Below, one piece after another: positions 50,394 through 60,218 of a stretch of 64,000 bases of DNA. The DNA comes from Clostridiales bacterium (GTDB lineage Bacteria; Bacillota; Clostridia; Christensenellales; Aristaeellaceae), in assembly GCA_015056365.1 (NCBI GenBank), contig SVGM01000003.1, forward strand, positions 1-64,000, read 5' to 3'. The notes beneath the pieces were generated by a model that saw nothing but the letters and a program-made list of their open reading frames with translations, was not told where the DNA came from and did not search any database. A program made the translations under genes and the position numbers. How positions within the stretch are numbered: the stretch's first letter is position 1; every line of letters starts with the position of its first letter.

Positions 50394-51086
50394 TCAGGCA
50401 TTTTTGAGCTCATCAATGAGCGCCTGAATCGTTTCTTTGCTGGCATAGTTCAACGGAGAGAAGCGGCCTTCCAGCGCTGTTTCCAGTTTTTCGACTGCGG
50501 CTTCCTTGTTGCCTGCTTCCAGATCGTACTGTGCCAGGAAATAGAGCGTGTCGATCTGGCCAGGCTTCAGTTCCAGCGCTTTGTCGAAGTATTCCTTGGC
50601 CTTTACCTTATCGTCCAGCAGGCGGTAATAGGTCTGGCCCAGGTTATCCAGCGTGATGGCGTCCTCGTCGTCGTACTCATAGGCTTCCATGTTGTAGGCA
50701 AGGGCCTTTTCCGCGTCGCCTGCCTCGATGTACAGATAGCCCAAAGTCTCGTAAATCATGCCGCTGGGTTGTTTCTGATGCTGACGTTCCAGCAGATCAA
50801 TGCCCTTTTGCAGTTCGCCCATCTTGTAGACGCACGCAGAATAGTTCACAAAAAGTTGAACCTTTTGCTGAGGCTGCATAGGGAGTTTCTGGGTTTTGAC
50901 CAGTAGCTCGCGAGCTTCGGCATATTGACCGTTGCGGATCATCAAAACGGTATAAGGGATGATGTAGCGGGGATCGTTCATTCCCTCGCTGACGGCCTCG
51001 CGGTAAAGGGTAAGGGCCTCCTCCGTACGGCCTTCTTTATGTGCCTTGTGCGCTTTTTGTACCTTGAACATCGTCATCAGACCCAT
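50394..51086 (-). CDS. Tetratricopeptide repeat protein
   Basis: 230 aa of helical TPR units: KAHKEGRTEEALTLYREAVS, ARELLVKTQKLPM, ETLGYLYIEAGDAEKALAYN, NLGQTYYRLLDDKVKAKEYF and AQYDLEAGNKEAAVEKLETA, about five repeats. It has no signal peptide. It follows mrfB in the same direction with a 30-base gap and is probably a scaffold partner. No specific family name can be given. Confidence 0.85.
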   Translation of the reverse strand: MGLMTMFKVQKAHKAHKEGRTEEALTLYREAVSEGMNDPRYIIPYTVLMIRNGQYAEARELLVKTQKLPMQPQQKVQLFVNYSACVYKMGELQKGIDLLERQHQKQPSGMIYETLGYLYIEAGDAEKALAYNMEAYEYDDEDAITLDNLGQTYYRLLDDKVKAKEYFDKALELKPGQIDTLYFLAQYDLEAGNKEAAVEKLETALEGRFSPLNYASKETIQALIDELKNA

Positions 51087-51116
51087 TGTGTATCCTGCTC
51101 CTTCCGAAAATGATTC

Positions 51117-52289
51117 TCATTCTTTGGCACCGACGCACTGGCTGAGCTTGCGCCGCAAACGTGCATACCGATATTGTAGCGCAATTTGCTTCTCCTGTAC
51201 AGCCTCGGTTTTGACAAGGGAAGGTTCGGCCAGCAATAAAAGCGCCTGGCGGGTGTAATGCAGTGCTTGTTCGGGCTTGCGCAGTTGATGCTCGTACAGC
51301 TTTGCCAGGGCCTCGTAGGCATAGATGGGATCATCGCCGCGGTTGAGCATGGCCTTGCAGAGCTTGATGGCTGCTTCAGTATTGCCCTGCCGTTTTGCCG
51401 TCACGGAAAGAGCTCGGTAAGCGTCTGCGCGGGTATCGCCGTTTGCACATAGGCGGTAACATTTGACGGCTCGCTGGATGTCGCCACTTCGTTCGCACAT
51501 GCGCGCCAGAGAAAGCAGGTCTTCGCCCTGCTCAATGCTTTCTGGCTGGTCCATTTGTCTGCAGAGCTCATAAAATAGCTGCGCCAGACTGACGATGTCC
51601 TGGCGGTTGTGTTCCAGAACGCGCTCCATAGGTCCAAACTGCCGGTCTTTCAGATACTGAAAATAGGCCTGTGGAACCAGTGCGCCCGGAAGATCGTCTT
51701 CACGCTCCACGCCAAGTAGCTGATTTTCCAGGCGGCCAAGAGTACATTGCTTAAGCCGTAGCTTCCATAGCCGCCGAGCCGGATAGAGCACGTCCGCATG
51801 TACAGACGGAATGCAGTCGTCCTTCATGCGGTTCATGACCAGGCGGGTACGCAGCAGGGGAATATCAAAGCTTTTGCCATTGAAGGTACAAATGACGGAA
51901 AATCGGCGCATTCGGGAGCACAGAATAGTCAAAAGCTCTGCCTCCTGCGGATAGTCATGCATCAGCAGCTGTTCAACCACAAAGCTGCTTTGAGTAAAGT
52001 AACCGATGCCTACCTGAAAGGCAATGGTGCCTACTCCGCCGGACAAGCCTGTTGTTTCTGAATCCAGAAAGAGGACATCCTCAGGAGATATGCTTTTGGG
52101 GAACGAACATTCGAATACTTTTTCCAAAATGGCAGGGGTGGCGTGTCTGCGATCACAAAACAACGTCAGAGGATACTCAAACGTCTTATGGTAGCAGTGC
52201 TCCTGTTCGTTGCTTTGCGCTTCTGTTTTAGGGGCAGGTTTTTTTCCTGCTGCGTCCATCATGCGCAGTTTGTTCAAAAGACCGGCCAT
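51117..52289 (-). CDS. mrfB: MrfB-like (YprB) DEDD exonuclease with TPR-like tail
   Basis: The 390-aa protein has a ribonuclease H-like exonuclease domain: motif I FLDSETTGL (about 73), motif II CTFNGKSFDIPLL (about 134), motif III HNRQDI (about 228), the DEDD residues. The C-terminal region (about 250-345) consists of TPR-like helices (RCMxERSGDIQRAVKCYR-type, NTEAAIKLCKAMLNRGDDP). In Bacillus subtilis MrfB works with the helicase MrfA to repair mitomycin C damage. The ATG overlaps the mrfA stop as TGATG, so the two are coupled. Gene symbol assigned by analogy. Confidence 0.82.
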   Translation of the reverse strand: MAGLLNKLRMMDAAGKKPAPKTEAQSNEQEHCYHKTFEYPLTLFCDRRHATPAILEKVFECSFPKSISPEDVLFLDSETTGLSGGVGTIAFQVGIGYFTQSSFVVEQLLMHDYPQEAELLTILCSRMRRFSVICTFNGKSFDIPLLRTRLVMNRMKDDCIPSVHADVLYPARRLWKLRLKQCTLGRLENQLLGVEREDDLPGALVPQAYFQYLKDRQFGPMERVLEHNRQDIVSLAQLFYELCRQMDQPESIEQGEDLLSLARMCERSGDIQRAVKCYRLCANGDTRADAYRALSVTAKRQGNTEAAIKLCKAMLNRGDDPIYAYEALAKLYEHQLRKPEQALHYTRQALLLLAEPSLVKTEAVQEKQIALQYRYARLRRKLSQCVGAKE

Positions 52290-54559
52290 CAGGAAAGCAA
52301 CTCCTTCAGTACGGCAATGGCGTTCTGCTTACCGTCCACTCCGATCTCCGCCACAGGGCCTGAACAAGCCGGACAACCATCATCACAGCTGCAGCCGGTG
52401 ACCACCTTCAGCGCCTCTTCCAGCAGCAGGCTCTGCATCTGATAGGCCTTCTCGCTCAGGCCAATGCCGCCGGGATAGGAATCATACAGGAAGATCGTGG
52501 GCTTGTCGGTAATGGGCGCTTTGACCTGATACACCACCCGTACGTCGTTGGGTGCGCACATCAGGTACAGCGGCGCCACGATACCAAGCAGGTTGCTTAC
52601 AGCAACCAAAGCACCCTGCAAATCATCGTTGGTGTATTTCTGCGCCAGATGATCCGGTATGGTCCACCACATGCCCACGGTGTGCATGTCAGTCTGAGGA
52701 AGTCGAACCACGCCAAAGCCCAGGTTCTCATGGGTGTCAAACTTGCACTTCTTGAACATCTTGACAATTGTGCTTACACGCAGCTCTCCAAGATTAAGCC
52801 CTACGCCGTTTGGTAGCTGCTTTTGCTCCAGATCATCCAGAATATGTAGGCTGACATTCAGGTCAGCGTCGGTGTAGTAGTCCACATCCACGGCACGAAT
52901 GTAGGCCTTGCATGCGTCGTAGTCCAGCTTTTCTACCTGATACTGCCGCGCTTCATGCATATAGATGGCGTTTTCGTGCAGCAGCATAGGAACGGTAAAA
53001 CGATCCATCTCGCCGATCACGCGATGATGCGTCGGATTGGTGATATCAATGATGATATAGTTTTCAGAGGTGGCGCTACGCAGGCTGATTTCACCGGAGG
53101 GCAGCTCCTCTTCCATCCAGTAGTATTTGCCGTCCAGATGGCGCAGAATGTTGTTTTCTGTCAGGTACTCCAGGAACTGTTCCGTATCGCGTACATTGCC
53201 AAAGACTTCGCCTTCCTCAAAGGGCAGCTCATAGGCGGAGCATTTGATATGGGAGATCAGCACATACAGGTTGTCGGGCTGGACAAGCGCATGCTCGGGC
53301 GATGCGCTGAAGAAATAGTCCGGGTTTTCGATGATGTACTGATCCAGCGGCGCAGAGGAGGCGACCATGATGGTCAGCGCCGTATCTTTTCTGCGACCGG
53401 CACGGCCTGCCTGCTGCCAGGTGCTGGCGATGGTGCCCGGATAACCGCAAAGCACGCAGGCGGACAAAGAACCGATGTCGATACCAAGCTCCAGCGCATT
53501 GGTGGAAACAACCATATCGACTTCTCCGGCGCGAAGGCTGCGCTCGATTTCATGCCGTTCGCCGGGAAGATAACCGCCCCGGTATCCACGAACTCGGCCG
53601 GAAAAGCCATAGGCATCGCGTACGCAGTCCTTCATATACCGGGTGAGGACTTCCACCTGCAGTCTGCTCTTGCAGAACACAATAGTAGGAATACCGTTGC
53701 TTAGCAGCTTTTCAGAGATGCGTCGAGTTTCAGGCAATACGCCCTTGCGAATGCCCAGCGGCTTGTTGACCACTGGGGGATTATAGAAGACAAAATGCCG
53801 TTCGCCCATGGGCGCGCCGTTGTTGGTGACCGTGGCAACTTCCCGCCCGGTCAGGGCGCTCGCCAGCTCTGCGGGGTTGGCGATGGTAGCGCTGCACAGG
53901 ATAAACTGAGGGTTGCTGCCGTAGAAAGTACACAGACGCATCAGGCGGCGCAGTACATTGGCCAGATGGCTGCCGAAAATGCCGCGATAGGTATGGATCT
54001 CGTCAATGACGATATATTTCAGGTTCTCAAACAGTTTGACCCATTTGGTGTGATGGGGAAGAATGTTGGCATGCAGCATATCCGGGTTGGTGACCACGAT
54101 GTGACCAGCTTGTCGGATGGCTTTTCGGGCGGCTCCCTGCGTATCGCCGTCGTAGGTATACGCCTTGATATCCACCCCCAGCGCTTCGATCATGCTGTAC
54201 AAGCCGCTGACCTGGTCTGCAGAGAGCGCCTTGGTGGGAAACAGATACAGAGCCCGTGCATCCGGGTTTTCCAGAATGGAGGAAACCACAGGAAGGTTAT
54301 AGCACATGGTTTTACCGCTGGCGGTGGGCGTTACGACCACATAGTCGCGCTTTTGACGCGCCAGTTCATAGCATTCCGCTTGATGGGTGTAGAGCCGGTG
54401 AATACCACGCTTGCGAAGAATGCCTTTGAGGCACTCGTCCATCGCGTCAGGGAAATCCACATACTTTCCCTCGGTGGCAGGCAGGGTGCGCCATTCGGTA
54501 ACGCAATTCATAAATGAAGCGTCGTGCTTCAGATTGTCAATCAATTGATCTAGGTTCAT
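52289..54559 (-). CDS. mrfA: MrfA-like (YprA) DEAD/DEAH-box helicase with zinc-binding C-terminus
   Basis: Start at the ATG at 54559 (AGAGGGA upstream) gives 756 aa, close to Bacillus MrfA. Walker A PTASGKT (78-84), DEIH box (about 183), then a second RecA domain with TNALELGIDIGSL and QQAGRAGRR (about 370-395). The C-terminal MrfA domain includes GCSCDDGCPAC (about 727-737), four Cys that bind zinc. It unwinds DNA with 3' to 5' polarity in mitomycin C repair, independently of UvrABC in B. subtilis. It has its own promoter; mrfB follows with stop-start overlap. Confidence 0.9.
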   Translation of the reverse strand: MNLDQLIDNLKHDASFMNCVTEWRTLPATEGKYVDFPDAMDECLKGILRKRGIHRLYTHQAECYELARQKRDYVVVTPTASGKTMCYNLPVVSSILENPDARALYLFPTKALSADQVSGLYSMIEALGVDIKAYTYDGDTQGAARKAIRQAGHIVVTNPDMLHANILPHHTKWVKLFENLKYIVIDEIHTYRGIFGSHLANVLRRLMRLCTFYGSNPQFILCSATIANPAELASALTGREVATVTNNGAPMGERHFVFYNPPVVNKPLGIRKGVLPETRRISEKLLSNGIPTIVFCKSRLQVEVLTRYMKDCVRDAYGFSGRVRGYRGGYLPGERHEIERSLRAGEVDMVVSTNALELGIDIGSLSACVLCGYPGTIASTWQQAGRAGRRKDTALTIMVASSAPLDQYIIENPDYFFSASPEHALVQPDNLYVLISHIKCSAYELPFEEGEVFGNVRDTEQFLEYLTENNILRHLDGKYYWMEEELPSGEISLRSATSENYIIIDITNPTHHRVIGEMDRFTVPMLLHENAIYMHEARQYQVEKLDYDACKAYIRAVDVDYYTDADLNVSLHILDDLEQKQLPNGVGLNLGELRVSTIVKMFKKCKFDTHENLGFGVVRLPQTDMHTVGMWWTIPDHLAQKYTNDDLQGALVAVSNLLGIVAPLYLMCAPNDVRVVYQVKAPITDKPTIFLYDSYPGGIGLSEKAYQMQSLLLEEALKVVTGCSCDDGCPACSGPVAEIGVDGKQNAIAVLKELLS

Positions 54560-54614
54560 GCAGATCCCTCTCTTTGAATATCGGGAGTAAAAGCGAACGT
54601 TTGTGCGCACGTTT

Positions 54615-54643
54615 ATTATAGCAGGTATATCCCCTGCGGGCAA
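54615..54643 (-). promoter_or_regulatory. Promoter of mrfA-mrfB
   Basis: On the minus strand TTGCCC (54643-54638), 17-base spacer, TATAAT (54620-54615), about 55 bases before the mrfA start. A CGAACGTTTGTGCG word just downstream is only partly like a Gram-positive LexA box. Confidence 0.7.
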
Positions 54644-54683
54644 GAGAAAGATACGGCTTGACAATAAAAAGGCGCATAAAACA

Positions 54684-54710
54684 AAAACAGCAGGAAATCC
54701 TGCTGCTTTT
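54684..54710. terminator. Terminator of the ctsR operon
   Basis: CAGCAGGA-AA-TCCTGCTG forms a perfect 8-bp stem (54688-54705) with T runs on both sides, 19 bases after the clpC stop. Confidence 0.82.
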
Positions 54711-54728
54711 GATGGAAACAAACGCTGG

Positions 54729-57215
54729 TTATTCCGTTGCGTGTACTTTTTCATCCTGAATGGAAGACACCCCATCCTTTTCAAAGCATATTTTTTTCTC
54801 TTCGTTCACGTACAGTCGTACCTGATCTCCAAGGGCGATATTGCCAGCAATGATCTCTTCGCTCAGGGCGTCCTCTACGCTGCGCTGGATAGCTCTGCGC
54901 AGGGGTCGTGCGCCATAGTTGGCGTCGTAGCCTTCCTCGGCCAGCTGGGCGATCACGTCATCTTCGTAGCTCAGGTGCATTCCGCGCTGCGCAAGGCGTT
55001 TGCTGACACCGCGAAGCATCAGCGCAGTAATCTGATGGATATCGTCGGGCTCCAGCGCATGGAAGACGATCAGATCATCGATGCGGTTGATGAATTCCGG
55101 ACGGAAAATGTCTTTGACCTCGGCCATAACACGCTCTTTCATCGCTTCGTAATCGCGCGCTGTTTCAATGGTACCGCCAAAGCCTAAGGTACGCGTAGAG
55201 GTGATGCTGCTGGCGCCTGCGTTGGACGTCATGACGATGATGGTGTTTTTGAAATTGACCACGCGTCCGTTGTTGTCCGTGAGGCGGCCGTCGTCAAGGA
55301 TCTGCAGCAGGATGTTGAATACGTCGGGGTGCGCCTTTTCCACTTCGTCAAACAGAACGACGCTGTATGGCTTGTTGCGAACCTTCTGGGTCAGCTGGCC
55401 GCCTTCCTCAAAGCCCACATAGCCGGGAGGGGAGCCCACCAGACGGGATACGCTGTGCTTTTCCATGTATTCGCTCATATCGATACGGATCACGGCATTC
55501 TCGTCGTCGAACATCACTTCGCCCAGGGCGCGACAGAGCTCCGTTTTGCCCACACCGGTCGGCCCAAGGAAGATAAAGGAGCCGATGGGCCGCTTGGGGT
55601 CCTGCAGACCGGCCCGAGCGCGCCGCAGTGCGCGGCTGACGGCACTGATGGCTTCCTCCTGGCCTACAACGCGCTGGTGAAGCAGTTCCTCCATGTGCAA
55701 AAGGCGTTGACTTTCGTCTTCGGTCATCTTTTTCACCGGTACGCCGGTCCAGCTGGCCACGATCTGTGCAATATCTTCATCGGATACCACGTCGTGGGAA
55801 GCGGACTTGCGCTGTTCCCATGCGGCGCGCGCTTGAGCGACTTCGTCTTTCAGTGCGCGCTCCTCATCTCTGAGTAGTGCAGCCTTCTCGTAATCCTGAT
55901 GGGAGATAGCTTCTTTTTTCTCAGTTTCAAGAACCTTCAGGCGTTCTTCCTGTTCTTTTACGTCAGGCGGCGCAGTGTAACTGTTGAGACGAACACGGGA
56001 TGCTGCTTCGTCCATCAGGTCGATGGCCTTGTCCGGCAGGAAACGGTCGCTGATGTAGCGATCGGACAGGGTAACGGCTGCTTCCAGCGCTTCATCGGTG
56101 ATCTTGACCTTATGATGGGCTTCGTAACGGTCACGAAGTCCTTTCAGGATGGCCAGCGCTTCGTCGGTGGTGGGTTCGCCAACGGTAACCGGCTGAAAAC
56201 GCCGCTCCAGCGCTGCATCTTTTTCGATGTTTTTGCGGTATTCGTCGATGGTGGTGGCGCCAATGCACTGCAGCTCGCCGCGGGCAAGGGCAGGCTTGAG
56301 AATATTGGCGGCGTCCATGCTGCCTTCCGCCTTGCCGGCGCCGATGAGGGTATGCAGCTCGTCAATAAACAGGATGATATTGCCCTGCTGATGAACGTCT
56401 TTGATGGTATCTTTGAGCCGTTCTTCAAATTCGCCGCGGTACTTGCTGCCGGCGATCATGCTGCCAAGATCCAGGGACAAAAGGCGCTTGCCGCTTAGGC
56501 TTTCAGGTACCTTGTTGGCGATGATCATCTGAGCCAGGCCTTCCACAACAGCGCTTTTGCCAACGCCGGGCTCGCCGATGAGAACGGGATTGTTCTTGGT
56601 GCGGCGGCTCATGATCTGCATGATGCGTTCCATCTCAGTAGCGCGGCCCACCACAGGATCCAGCTCTCCGTCCTGTGCAGCCTTGGTCAGATCCCGACAG
56701 TATTTCTCCAGCGTACTGCCGCCTTTGGCAGAACCCTCCTCTCGTGCGGATTCGGGCTCGCTACCGTTTTCAACCTGCTCGTTTTTCAGGCTTTCAGCAA
56801 TTTGCTGCTGCAGCGCCTGAATATCTACGTGCATTTCACGAAGAAGCGTAACGGCAACGCCTTCGCCCTCGCGCAAAAGCGCCAGCCAAAGGTGCTCGGT
56901 CCCCACAAAACTGTGACCAAAGCGGCGGCTTTCCAGCACGCTTCTTTCAAGGATCTTTTTGCTGCGTGGCGTGAGCTCCAGATGACCGATGGACGGCCGT
57001 TCGCCCTCGCCCAGCACGGTACGGATCCTCTCCAGAACGGTGTCGTAATTGACCCCTTCAGGCAGCAGCCCGCCAATCATAGGGCCAGGCTCCTTGAGAA
57101 GACCAAGAAGAAAATGCTCTGTGCCTACATAAGGCTGTTTCAAAGAAACTGCCGCTTGCTGCGCAGCCGAAATGGCACGCTGAGCTCTTTGTGTAAAGCG
57201 TCCGAAAATGGGCAT
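54729..57215 (-). CDS. clpC: ClpC ATPase (AAA+ unfoldase)
   Basis: The ATG at 57215 with AGGAGG gives 828 aa, the normal size; a longer frame would run into mcsB. Two Clp_N repeats (about 1-150: [20 protein letters not shown] and the [10 protein letters not shown] part), Walker A1 GEPGVGKS (about 208), a linker with a UVR-like motif ([20 protein letters not shown]), Walker A2 GPTGVGKTE (about 550) and a C-terminal D2-small domain. With ClpP it degrades proteins, including those marked by arginine phosphorylation by McsB, the preceding gene. Last gene of the ctsR operon. Confidence 0.97.
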   Translation of the reverse strand: MPIFGRFTQRAQRAISAAQQAAVSLKQPYVGTEHFLLGLLKEPGPMIGGLLPEGVNYDTVLERIRTVLGEGERPSIGHLELTPRSKKILERSVLESRRFGHSFVGTEHLWLALLREGEGVAVTLLREMHVDIQALQQQIAESLKNEQVENGSEPESAREEGSAKGGSTLEKYCRDLTKAAQDGELDPVVGRATEMERIMQIMSRRTKNNPVLIGEPGVGKSAVVEGLAQMIIANKVPESLSGKRLLSLDLGSMIAGSKYRGEFEERLKDTIKDVHQQGNIILFIDELHTLIGAGKAEGSMDAANILKPALARGELQCIGATTIDEYRKNIEKDAALERRFQPVTVGEPTTDEALAILKGLRDRYEAHHKVKITDEALEAAVTLSDRYISDRFLPDKAIDLMDEAASRVRLNSYTAPPDVKEQEERLKVLETEKKEAISHQDYEKAALLRDEERALKDEVAQARAAWEQRKSASHDVVSDEDIAQIVASWTGVPVKKMTEDESQRLLHMEELLHQRVVGQEEAISAVSRALRRARAGLQDPKRPIGSFIFLGPTGVGKTELCRALGEVMFDDENAVIRIDMSEYMEKHSVSRLVGSPPGYVGFEEGGQLTQKVRNKPYSVVLFDEVEKAHPDVFNILLQILDDGRLTDNNGRVVNFKNTIIVMTSNAGASSITSTRTLGFGGTIETARDYEAMKERVMAEVKDIFRPEFINRIDDLIVFHALEPDDIHQITALMLRGVSKRLAQRGMHLSYEDDVIAQLAEEGYDANYGARPLRRAIQRSVEDALSEEIIAGNIALGDQVRLYVNEEKKICFEKDGVSSIQDEKVHATE

Positions 57216-57265
57216 ATGCGTCCTCCTTCCGTGCATCCGGCTGGATGCAGGGTCATTCAATTGCC

Positions 57266-58270
57266 TCAAGAGGCATGGAAAAGCGTCTCTTTGATCCGCC
57301 GGCAGCGCGCCGCTTTCGCATCTGTTTCCTGGGAAAGCTGACGGACATACTGACGAACGTGCGCGTCCTGCGCAATGGTCAGCAGCCGATCCGCATCGTT
57401 AGTGGTGTGGGGCAGAAGTTCCAATGCAGCGCCCAGACGTAGGTTGCTCCAGTGCTGCATAAACTCCTTTTCATCCATGGACAGGGCATAACGCAATAGG
57501 CCGTAGCTACGCATAATCGCGTCCTTAAGCTCCATGGAATGATTGCTCAGGCAGCGCTGGCGAAGCTTGGTTTCCATCTCGATCAGTTGCCTACCGACCA
57601 CCGTCACCGCCTCGATGATGTCGTCCTCACGCCTGCCTAGTGTAACCTGATTGCTCACTTGATAGACATTGCCCAGCGCTTCGCTGCCTTCACCATAGAT
57701 ACCGCGGATGGTCAGCCCAAGCTTGGCCACGCTTTGGCCCACGTTGCCCATCTGCTTGAAACGGGCGAGCATTGGCAGATGAAGCATCAGAGAGGCGCGC
57801 ATGCCGGTGCCGGTATTGGTGGGGCAGGAAGTCAGATAACCCAGCTGAGGATCGAAGCTGAATCCGCATACTTTCGCAAGGGTCTCTTCAGCTGCAAAGG
57901 CGTGCTGCGCCGCCTTTTCCAGATCCAGTCCATGAATGATGGCCTGGATGCGAAGATGGTCTTCTTCATTGACCATGATACAGACTTGCTCATCTTCGCG
58001 GATCAGCGCCGCTCCTGTCAGGCTATTTTTGAGCAGATCGCTGCTGATCAGGTGCTTTTCCACCAGCGCCAGCTGATCGGTAGGGCTCATGTCCTTGAGC
58101 AGCTTGAGAATATAGCGGTCCTGGGTCATTTCGTGCATCGCCTTGACGGCACGCTGGATGCATACGGTGGCTTGCTTGCTTTCGCCTGGCTGGGAAAAGG
58201 GAAGATCAGCATAGTTCCGTGCCAGTCGGATCCGGCCGGAAAGCACAACGTTCATTTCATTGGTATCCAT
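57266..58270 (-). CDS. mcsB: Protein arginine kinase McsB
   Basis: 334 aa, a phosphagen-kinase fold: [19 protein letters not shown] (about 10-28), [26 protein letters not shown]-type [12 protein letters not shown] (about 117) and the [14 protein letters not shown] nucleotide loop (about 160). It phosphorylates arginines of CtsR and damaged proteins, marking them for ClpC-ClpP. The start overlaps the mcsA stop as TAATG. The gene order is the Bacillus subtilis ctsR-mcsA-mcsB-clpC order. Confidence 0.96.
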   Translation of the reverse strand: MDTNEMNVVLSGRIRLARNYADLPFSQPGESKQATVCIQRAVKAMHEMTQDRYILKLLKDMSPTDQLALVEKHLISSDLLKNSLTGAALIREDEQVCIMVNEEDHLRIQAIIHGLDLEKAAQHAFAAEETLAKVCGFSFDPQLGYLTSCPTNTGTGMRASLMLHLPMLARFKQMGNVGQSVAKLGLTIRGIYGEGSEALGNVYQVSNQVTLGRREDDIIEAVTVVGRQLIEMETKLRQRCLSNHSMELKDAIMRSYGLLRYALSMDEKEFMQHWSNLRLGAALELLPHTTNDADRLLTIAQDAHVRQYVRQLSQETDAKAARCRRIKETLFHAS

Positions 58271-58833
58271 TATGCCTGCCCGACCTCCTTATCCTGCATT
58301 ATGGCGCGAATTTCATCACGATATTGTGCCGCAGCTTCGAAGTTTTCAACGGCCACAGCTTCTTCCATTTTCTGCCGAAGTGCTTCCAGTTGCCGTTCTA
58401 CGGCTTGGGAAGTAAGCAATTCCTGGGCGTTTTCGTTTTCGGACTCGGTGGATGGCTCGTCGTTTGTCTGCTGAGAAGGTTGAAAATCATCAGGAATGCG
58501 TCCAATGTGCTGCGTACAGCCGTGGATTCGCTGCAGCATAGGGCTGAGCTCTTTTTGGAAATCCTGATAACAACCAGCGCATCCCAGCTTGCCGGTGCGT
58601 TCAAAATCGGAATACCGCAATCCGCAATGGCTGCATACCGGTTTGGAATCCGTCTGGTTCGTACTCAGCATGGAAAGGATCGAGCTCAGAAACCCATGAA
58701 CGTTTCCCTGAGAGAAACTGGCTTCCATCTTTTTCATGCAGTCTGCACAGAGATGCTTATTGGTGATCTCGCCGCCGGAGGAAATGGTCACGGAAAAAAT
58801 AGCGGAATTGTTGCCGCATTCATCGCAAATCAT
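58270..58833 (-). CDS. mcsA: McsA, activator of McsB
   Basis: 187 aa with three complete pairs of zinc-binding Cys (Cys3/Cys6, Cys29/Cys32, Cys67/Cys70) and a further pair Cys85/Cys88, an acidic linker and a C-terminal UVR domain (about 145-180: LEALRQKMEEAVAVENFEAA). It activates the McsB kinase and links it to heat shock and metal stress. The ATG lies 12 bases after the ctsR stop. Confidence 0.93.
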   Translation of the reverse strand: MICDECGNNSAIFSVTISSGGEITNKHLCADCMKKMEASFSQGNVHGFLSSILSMLSTNQTDSKPVCSHCGLRYSDFERTGKLGCAGCYQDFQKELSPMLQRIHGCTQHIGRIPDDFQPSQQTNDEPSTESENENAQELLTSQAVERQLEALRQKMEEAVAVENFEAAAQYRDEIRAIMQDKEVGQA

Positions 58834-58845
58834 GGCCGTTCTCCT

Positions 58846-59325
58846 TTATACAATATTGTGTTTGCTGCGCTGAGCGATCTCCAGCAACATGGCTTTCATC
58901 ATCTTAGCACGAAGCGCGTTTTTCATTTCTGTGGTGATCGGCAGTCCCAATGCCTGCGCAGAAATAGCGCTGCGCATCAGAGCAGCCTCGCCGGAAGAAA
59001 CCAGTTCGCGTTCCTTGAGCTGCTGCACCAGATGAGAAGCAGAGAGCTCATCGATGGTCTCGCCGATCCTTTCGTGGATCAGGTACAAAAGCTGGTCACG
59101 GGTGTCCCTCTGGATACGGAAGATCCGGATATATCCACCACCGCCGCGGCGGGACTCGATGATATAGCCGTGATCCGGTGTAAAACGAGTGGACAGCACG
59201 TAATTGATCTGTGACGGGGCACAGCCGAAGTATTCTGCCAGTTCGTTTCGTTTTAATTCGATCTCGTGATCGTCCTCTACCAGCATGGCTTTGATAAACT
59301 GCTCAATAGCATCGCTAAGTCGCAT
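58846..59325 (-). CDS. ctsR: CtsR, transcriptional repressor of class III heat-shock genes
   Basis: 159 aa: winged HTH (ELKRNELAEYFGCAPSQINY, about 20-45) with the glycine-rich wing RRGGGGYIRI (about 60-69), then a dimerisation/McsB-sensing domain. The CtsR box just upstream shows autoregulation. Arginine phosphorylation by McsB or heat inactivates it, releasing clpC and its own operon. First gene of the operon, GGAGG before the ATG. Confidence 0.96.
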   Translation of the reverse strand: MRLSDAIEQFIKAMLVEDDHEIELKRNELAEYFGCAPSQINYVLSTRFTPDHGYIIESRRGGGGYIRIFRIQRDTRDQLLYLIHERIGETIDELSASHLVQQLKERELVSSGEAALMRSAISAQALGLPITTEMKNALRAKMMKAMLLEIAQRSKHNIV

Positions 59326-59364
59326 GATGGTACCTCCTGGGCATCAGTTTGATCAGACGGTGTT

Positions 59365-59381
59365 TTTGACCATCTTTGACC
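59365..59381 (-). promoter_or_regulatory. CtsR operator
   Basis: Minus strand: GGTCAAA-GAT-GGTCAAA, a perfect match to the CtsR heptad direct repeat, placed just downstream of the -10 box and so covering the start of transcription. Confidence 0.95.
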
Positions 59382-59387
59382 AAAATG

Positions 59388-59416
59388 ATTATAGCATGCA
59401 TTCCATGTAAAATCAA
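59388..59416 (-). promoter_or_regulatory. Promoter of the ctsR operon
   Basis: On the minus strand TTGATT (59416-59411), 17-base spacer and TATAAT (59393-59388). The CtsR operator begins seven bases after the -10. A sigma-A type promoter repressed by CtsR. Confidence 0.85.
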
Positions 59417-59464
59417 TGGCAGTACATAGCACATTTTCGTATGTGGATATTCTGCCTGATATGG

Positions 59465-59494
59465 TTGTATGACGTGCCTGAAATGTGTTATACT
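59465..59494 (+). promoter_or_regulatory. Promoter of the pgmB-tldD-tldE genes
   Basis: TTGTAT (59465-59470), 18-base spacer, TATACT (59489-59494), about 50 bases before the pgmB start. It stands back to back with the ctsR promoter. Confidence 0.6.
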
Positions 59495-59545
59495 TTCCAA
59501 TGAACATCTGGTTTTGAACATTAGCAAAGAAAGGTGGAAGCAGCC

Positions 59546-60202
59546 ATGAATCAGCCGATTCTGGGTGTGATCTTTGATTTGGACGGCGTGATTGTCTCAA
59601 CGGATAATTGTCACTATCTCGCCTGGAAGCGTATGGCGGATGAAGAGGGGATTCCCTTTGACCGCACCATCAACGAGCGCTTGCGCGGCGTAAGCCGTAT
59701 GGAAAGTCTCTCTATTATTTTGGAGAAGGCCACCAAAGACTATACCGAAGCCGAGAAGCAGGAAATGGCCACCCGCAAGAACGGTTACTATGTGGAACTG
59801 ATCCAAAGTCTCACCTGCGGCGATCTGTTGGAAGGCGCTGGCGACGCGCTGGCGCTTCTCAGGAACAAAGGCATCAAGATTGCGATCGGTTCCTCCAGCC
59901 GGAATACGCCCATCATTCTGAAGCAGATCGGTCTGGAGGATTCCTTTGATGCTGTTGCCGACGGAAACGCCATTACCCGCAGCAAACCGGATCCCGAAGT
60001 ATTCCTGCTGGCAGCCAAGTCACTGGGACTTGCGCCCGCTAACTGTCTTGTGGTGGAGGATGCAGACGCTGGTGTGGAAGCCGCACTTGCAGGCGGTATG
60101 CGTGTACTGGGCGTTGGCGGTGCAGCAGCTAATTCCAACGCTACTTTTGCAGCCGAAAGTCTGGCTGCAGCCAATTTCGATACCATTCTTACCAATCAAT
60201 AA
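59546..60202 (+). CDS. pgmB: Beta-phosphoglucomutase
   Basis: The ATG at 59546 with AAAGGTGG gives 218 aa. HAD superfamily: nucleophile Asp11 and acid/base Asp13 in FDLDGVIV, cap-domain WKRMADEEGIPFDR and RGVSR, motif II GSSSRN (about 115), motif III KPDPEVFLLAA (about 144) and motif IV VVEDADAGVEAAL. These are the features of beta-phosphoglucomutase, converting beta-glucose 1-phosphate to glucose 6-phosphate in maltose/trehalose use. No maltose phosphorylase gene is present nearby, which is unusual; other HAD phosphatases are possible. Confidence 0.87.
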   Translation: MNQPILGVIFDLDGVIVSTDNCHYLAWKRMADEEGIPFDRTINERLRGVSRMESLSIILEKATKDYTEAEKQEMATRKNGYYVELIQSLTCGDLLEGAGDALALLRNKGIKIAIGSSSRNTPIILKQIGLEDSFDAVADGNAITRSKPDPEVFLLAAKSLGLAPANCLVVEDADAGVEAALAGGMRVLGVGGAAANSNATFAAESLAAANFDTILTNQ

Positions 60203-60218
60203 CAAGGAGGAAAAAACC

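Noticed and set aside
54585-54605. LexA (SOS) box upstream of mrfA
   Set aside because: CGAACGTTTGTGCG keeps only one conserved half-site of the Gram-positive LexA consensus; not enough to claim SOS control.
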